Positions 59,402 through 64,000 of a DNA stretch of 64,000 bases are shown here, one piece after another (position 1 is the first letter of the stretch; each line of letters begins with the position of its first letter). The notes below the pieces were generated by a model. That model was not told the DNA's origin and made no database searches. It was given only the letters and a program-made list of their open reading frames with translations. Origin of the DNA: Paracoccus cavernae. GTDB lineage: Bacteria; Pseudomonadota; Alphaproteobacteria; Rhodobacterales; Rhodobacteraceae. A program made the translations under genes and the position numbers. The stretch spans positions 1 to 64,000 of the forward strand of contig JAUFRC010000004.1 in the NCBI GenBank assembly GCA_030410095.1. Reading direction: 5' to 3'.

Positions 59402-60524
59402 TAATCCTCCATCGACACGCGCAAAAAGACCTCGTCCTCGGCATAGGCTTGCAGCAAGAGCGCGTAGCGCGCGGCATCAATGCGTTGCCGGACCGCTTTC
59501 AGACGGGTTTGAATAATCGCCATGCGCGTGACCTCGGCCCGCGCATAGGTATTGAGATCCATGGCTTCCTTGACGGAACCCGTGCCTTCGATCTGCGTCA
59601 CAATCGAGCGCAGACGGGTGGCCGCCCCTCCATGGTATCCATGGAATGTGCCGCATAATGCCAACCAGCGTCCGCGACATTCGAGCTTTCCGCAATCACC
59701 ATATCCTTGGGATCAAGCGTGCCGAGATCATCGGCACCACTCACCCGCCCCGCATAGGCCTGGTAATAGCCGCGGATGCGCACGACATAGCCCTGCGTCT
59801 CTTTATAGGGCGGGATGCCGTTATACTTCTGGACCGCGCCGGGACCGGCGTTATAGGCGGCCAGCGCCAACTCCATCGAGCCGAACCTGTTGAGCTGTTG
59901 CAGAAGATAGCGCGCGCCACCGTCCAGTTGGGCGCGGGGATCATCGTAATAGGCCGGATAGACCCCGAGCTCTTTGGCGGTTCCCGGCATGATCTGGGTC
60001 AGGCCGAAGGCCGCGACCGGACTTTTGGCCCCGATCGAGAAGTTGGATTCCGCCTTCACCAGCCCTTGGAACCAGCAGCGGAACTCGACCGCATTGATCC
60101 CCGCCTTCGCCAGAGCCGGATGATTGCTGTATTTGACCACGGTTTGCGCGATCATCTGCTCGATCGTGGCCGGCGCATCGCCAAACAGCCGCTCGGCATA
60201 GGGATTGTCGTCATCAATGGCATAGACCGCCTCGCTGGCGTAAGCCGCGCCGGTTTCCAGATCGGGGATGAAGGCACTGGTGCCGGTCAGAAGCTTCAGC
60301 GTCTCGTCCAGAGCGGCAGTCTGATCGGCCTGATAGCGCGCAATCTCCGCGCGCTTGGCATTCTCGTCCACTTCCGCACTGGTCTTTGCACGCTCGGCGT
60401 CGATCATCATGATCTCCAGCGCGACTTTCTTCATGTCCACAGCCGGAACGCCCTGAGACCACAGAGCCACCGGCAAGGCCGTCAGGGCAAGCGAGCTGCC
60501 GAGAAGGAGGGGCTTGAGACCCAT
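59401..60524 (-). CDS. Lytic transglycosylase with VirB5-like C-terminal tail, frameshifted
   Basis: MGLKPLLLGSSLALTALPVA L is an export signal. Residues about 125-245 form an SLT domain: catalytic Glu in GLVKAESNFSIGAKSPVAAF GLTQIMP and [26 protein letters not shown]. The C-terminal about 110 residues (after one base added to the run 59625-59628: AATRLRSIVTQIEGTGSVKE) are helical and end AEDEVFLRVSMED, echoing the VirB5 end. A second transglycosylase besides virB1. Confidence 0.72.
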
Positions 60525-60534
60525 GCGCCCGCCC

Positions 60535-60669
60535 TCAACGCTGCGCTGCGCAATCGCGCGTTTCGACAAAACTCATGGCGGACCAGCAATTGGCCTTCTT
60601 GATCGGAGCCTCACTGGCGCAGGCCGACAGGAGCGGGAGAAGGGCAAGCAGCAAAAGGGCCTTACGCAT
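60535..60669 (-). CDS. virB7: VirB7-like lipoprotein
   Basis: 44 residues: MRKALLLLALLPLLSACASE with lipobox LSAC, then KKANCWSAMSFVETRDC with two more Cys. Size and lipobox fit VirB7/TrwH, which anchors VirB9 to the outer membrane. GGAGA precedes the ATG. As written it is in frame with virB4, probably due to a shortened A-run (see virB4). Confidence 0.75.
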   Translation of the reverse strand: MRKALLLLALLPLLSACASEAPIKKANCWSAMSFVETRDCAAQR

Positions 60670-63014
60670 GGTCTGTTCTCCAAAAAACGGTTTGCTTTCA
60701 AAATCGGTGCCGAAGGCCGCGCGGCCTGCCTCGCCACCGCCAAGCGCGGTCAGAAGCGGGCCGAGGGTCGAGAGATCGACGTCGAGAAGCGTCTGGCCGT
60801 TATGGCTGCGCAAAAGCGCCTGACGGGCGCCGGTCCGTCCGGCCAAAAGAAAGTCGGTCTCGTTATCCGTGAGGCCGAAGCCCTCGTAATCGGCGGGCTG
60901 TGCGCGCCGGTTCGGAAAGAGGATCTGGGTCGGCAATCCTTCGAGGATCGAGCGGGATTTGCTGTTCCTGATCTGCGACGGGAACTGCGTCAGCAGCACC
61001 ACGACCACATTCATCTTGCGCACCGTGACCAGCCATTTGGGGAGCCAGCGCGCAAAGAACGCATCGTCAAAAACCGTCGATGCCTCGTCAATCACCAGCA
61101 GCATCGGCTGGCGGGCCTCGAACATCAGCTCCAATCGGCGGAAGATATAGGACAGAAGCGCCGAGCGTTCGGTCGGCAGACCGAGGATTTCTGTGAGATC
61201 GATGCCGAGCACATCGAGTCCGTCAAAATCCACCACAGGCGCTTCTGCCTGACCGAAGACCCAATTATAGCGCCCCTGCGGTCCCCATTCCGCAATCCGC
61301 GCCGCCAGCGCGCGATCATCACGCGCATCACCGATCAGGGTCGCAAAATGCGCGAAGCGGCGCAGATCCGGAGCGGCCTGCCCGTTCTGGCGCACCGCAT
61401 TCTTGAGCGCATCAGCCTGATGTGGGGTCATAACCTCGTGGTCACGCTCGACCAGAGTTGCCAGCCAATCCATCAGCCATGCTTCGCCACGCGGGCCGTT
61501 CTCGGTCGCGAGCGGATTGAGCCCCGTGGGCTGACCGGCCTTGATCTCGGCATAGCGCCCGCCGAGGGCCGCGACCGCCATGCGCAAGCCTTGGTCCTTG
61601 TCGAAGAGCACCATGCGCGCCGGTCCGCGCGCTTGCGCCGCCAGAAAAGCCAAGGTCGCGGTTTTGCCGCTGTTCGAGGGGCCAAGAATGAGCGTGTGAC
61701 CGATGGTCGGCTCGGCTTTGGGATCACCCGCATCATGGAAGGAAAAGCGGTGCGCGGCGCCCGTCACGCTTTGGAAGACCGTGATCGGGGATTTCCACGG
61801 CAGGCGCGAAGCGGGCGTGCCGCTATCAGTCATATGCAGGCTGCATAGATCCGCGAAGGTGATCGAGCTGACGATGGTTTCCCATGCCTGATAGTCGCGA
61901 TTGCCGGGATGGTTGGCGAAAAACGTCGCCTCCATGGTGGAGGTGAGCCGTGTCAGGCGCAGCTTGGCTTGCTCGGCCACCCCGCGCACCTGCGAGACCC
62001 GCTGCTCCAGCGCATCGGGGCTATCTGCAAAAACCGTGATGGTAAACTGGTGCTCGCCGAAGCCGAGACGGCCGCTTTCCACATCGTCATAGGTCGCGCC
62101 AAGCTGATCCTCGATCGAGCCCGCCGCATCATCGGCCGCGCGCATCTGCTGGATGCGCAGCTTGGCGAGATCCGCGATCTTCTGGCGCGCGATCGGGGTA
62201 TAGCTATGGGTCAAAAGCGTATCCATGCCGGTATCGAGGGCATCGAGCATCCCCGGCTCGGTCATGGTCGGATAGTTTTTGACGGCGAGCACGGCCGCGT
62301 AGCGAGGCTGGTCCAGACCCTCTTCGAGGGTGATCACGCGGCCTTGAAGCGCAGCCCGACATTGCTCACATCCTCGGCAATCAGGCTCAGATCGCCGCGA
62401 AACTCGGGGCGAAGAATTCCGGAGTTGATCGCGCTGTAGAAACCCAGAAGCGAGCCGTCGCTGATGTTCAGCCGACGCGTTCCGACCGGCAGGCTGGTTT
62501 CCAAAATGGCGACCACCTCACGCAATTCGGCATGGCGCGCAGCGGTGTCACCATCAAAGATCTGCTTGGCCTTGCGGGCAAGGAACGGGAGCTTGAGCGG
62601 GGCTTGCAGGTTACGCACCACCGTCAGCACCACCACGAAGTCGCGCAGCTTCTGGGCCTCGAGATGGGCGTTCCAGCGCTGGTCGAGATCCGCCTCGAAG
62701 CTCTCGCCGTAGATCGGCGTGAGGCCGAGGGCAGCGGGCTTCATCATGCGGTGGACATAGAAGCTGAACCGCTCGTCCAGCCCGTCAAGGATCGAGGCAA
62801 AGCCGCGGCGCAGGTCTTCAAGGTCGCGATCGGCCGAGGTGAAGCCGTCCTTGCCCGAGATCTCCAGCGACATCATCAGGGCATTGTCGCGCGTGCGCAC
62901 CGTGTAATCGTCCACGTCGAGCACATAGGGCATGTGCGGATAGAGCTGCGGCACCTTGGGCCGCACGGCCCCTGCGCGCGCACTGACATGGCGATCGTGT
63001 TTTGCATCAAACAA
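60662..63014 (-). CDS. virB4: VirB4 secretion ATPase, frameshifted
   Basis: TTG start 63014 (LFDAKHDRHVSARAGAVRPK). CagE/TrbE-type N-domain, then Walker A TLILGPSNSGKTATLAFLAA and Walker B PMLLVIDEASTVFDDAFFAR WLP. Two frames join near 62337. Adding one base to the A-run 60682-60687 gives the end KPFFWRTDHA and stop 60662-60664; unmodified, the frame runs into virB7. About 785 residues. The largest T4SS ATPase. Confidence 0.85.
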
Positions 63015-63281
63015 ACCGGCGACCCTCTTTTCTTTTTCTGCGCGAAAGGGAGGGCGGGGTCCGGCGCAGGACCACCGCGAGAGCCTTATGGCCGTTGGGG
63101 TTCACCGCGACGGCAATGCGCGCCGCGATGTACCAGACCGGACCGGTCAGCACCCAAGGGATGAACTGCGTCCAGAAAAAGGCAGGGCTGTCAGAGCGCC
63201 GACACCGAGCATGTAGGGCATCGGCAATCCCATCAAACGCGCCTGCCGTGACAGCCCGAGGATGACGGCGCTCCGTTCCAT
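63007..63281 (-). CDS. virB3: VirB3 membrane protein, frameshifted
   Basis: MERSAVILGLSRQARLMGLP MPYMLGVGALTALPF, and with one base added to the run 63176-63180 FWTQFIPWVLTGPVWYIAAR IAVAVNPN. About 91 residues with two hydrophobic segments. Stop overlaps the virB4 TTG start; ATG overlaps the virB2 stop. Confidence 0.78.
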
Positions 63282-63598
63282 CAGGTCAGCGCCGATTTCA
63301 TCTGGGTCACAAGAGACGAGCCGCCGAAGACGAAGAAGCCGCCCACGAAGATCATCACGACCCACCACCAGCTGATCCGGTTCATCGCCGCCATGAAGCC
63401 GCAGATGATGAAGGCGCCGGTGAAGATGGCGATAGCAATGTTGCCCTTGAGCCAGGTGATGAATCCTGTGCCGACCTTATCGACCTTGGAAAAATCCACC
63501 GTGCCGCTCGCTTGGGCCAGCACTTCACTTGCGTTGAGGGTGAGCAAAGCCACCGCCAGAACCGCAAGAGCGGTCTGGACGTACGTCCTGTTCATCAA
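63281..63598 (-). CDS. virB2: VirB2 major pilin
   Basis: 105 residues, intact. Long signal peptide (TALAVLAVALLTLNASEVLA QA), then two hydrophobic helices (IAIAIFTGAFIICGFMAAM and WWVVMIFVGGFFVFGGSSL) joined by a short polar loop, the VirB2/TrbC prepilin layout. Start MMNRT at 63598 or one codon later. Confidence 0.88.
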   Translation of the reverse strand: MMNRTYVQTALAVLAVALLTLNASEVLAQASGTVDFSKVDKVGTGFITWLKGNIAIAIFTGAFIICGFMAAMNRISWWWVVMIFVGGFFVFGGSSLVTQMKSALT

Positions 63599-63613
63599 AT
63601 TCTCCTGAATTTG

Positions 63614-64000
63614 TTAGTGGGAGAGGAGCCTGTCTCGTTCCACGGTAATTCGTTTTATGTAATCTTGAGTCTCGCGATACGGCGGAACGCCACCGTATTT
63701 CTGCACCGCACCCGGCCCCGCATTATAAGCCGCGAGCGCGAGTGACGGATTTCCGAACCGCTGCATCTGCGTCAGCAGATACCGCGCCCCCGTCGAGGTT
63801 ATCCATGGGATCATGAGGATTGACGCCCAGCATCTTCGCAGTTCTGGGCATCAATTGCGCCAGTCCGACCGCTCCTTTGGGGCTCAGCGCGCGCATTGAA
63901 CCGCGATTCCTGCCAGACTAGAGCCTCGAAGGTCGCGATCCACTGCTTCTGCGTCAGGCCGGCTTTCTTGATTGCCGGATGGTTTTGATAGCGGAGCGCG
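63614..64000 (-). CDS. virB1: VirB1 lytic transglycosylase, partial and frameshifted
   Basis: Cut by the window edge. Joined frames give [45 protein letters not shown] (catalytic Glu in WQESRF), then [45 protein letters not shown]. Breaks near 63890 and 63795. Opens peptidoglycan for T4SS assembly. First virB gene on the minus strand here. Confidence 0.8.

Noticed and set aside
60514-61848. Plus-strand open frame of 444 codons across virB4
   Set aside because: Antisense to virB4 Walker motifs; shadow frame.
1-64000. CRISPR arrays, tRNA and rRNA genes
   Set aside because: No regularly spaced repeats with unique spacers and no cloverleaf or rRNA-like stretch was recognised by eye.

Overview
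The window looks like one side of a large conjugative plasmid from an alphaproteobacterium, most likely a Rhodobacteraceae member such as Paracoccus. The basis is protein style (Hint_2-domain protein, HlyC-like acyltransferase, DUF982, cold-shock protein, VirB/D4 secretion genes), the IS5/IS3/IS110 repertoire and high-GC coding. No rRNA, tRNA, CRISPR array or chromosomal core gene was recognised. The taxonomic call is inference.

Layout. 1-160: iteron-like repeats, probably the edge of a replication origin. 0.3-0.8 kb: small ORF, cold-shock gene remnant, terminator. 1.16-2.48 kb: complete IS3-family element. 2.6-6.0 kb: BrnT/BrnA toxin-antitoxin, then MobC and a MobA/VirD2-like relaxase. 6.0-9.8 kb: nested IS5/IS3 pieces around an AraC regulator. 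10-18.4 kb: HlyC-like acyltransferase, Hint-domain protein, two large glycosyltransferases and a hexapeptide acyltransferase. 18.5-19.6 kb: IS5 element. 19.6-28 kb and 31.9-32.1 kb: a dismembered prophage (S24 repressor with operators, small early genes, terminase small-subunit fragment), with three related small-gene cassettes and IS3/IS110 pieces. 28.1-31.8 kb: stress-type genes (csp, DUF982, DUF892, TspO). 32.1-36.9 kb: IS21/IS3/IS5 pieces, a YdcZ transporter and a second candidate toxin-antitoxin pair. 37.1-44.9 kb: an oligopeptide-type ABC importer with a glycerophosphodiester phosphodiesterase, a HAD phosphatase and a sugar isomerase, resembling the Ti-plasmid agrocinopine (acc) operon. 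46.0-50.0 kb: Baeyer-Villiger monooxygenase, serine esterase and AraC regulator. 50.5-64.0 kb: a VirB/VirD4 type IV secretion system on the minus strand, running off the right edge inside virB1.

How it works together. MobC and relaxase would process oriT, VirD4 couple the DNA, and VirB1-VirB11 carry it out. The accessory load is catabolic (phosphodiester-sugar uptake and cleavage; ketone to ester to alcohol plus acid), surface-related (glycosyltransferases) and stabilising (toxin-antitoxin).

Caution. More than a dozen genes are broken by single-base losses, and adding one base to a short homopolymer run restores the family-typical protein each time. This pattern also creates two artificial-looking gene fusions (brnT-brnA and virB4-virB7). 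Many 'pseudogenes' here may therefore be sequencing artefacts; such genes are annotated as one CDS across the breaks.
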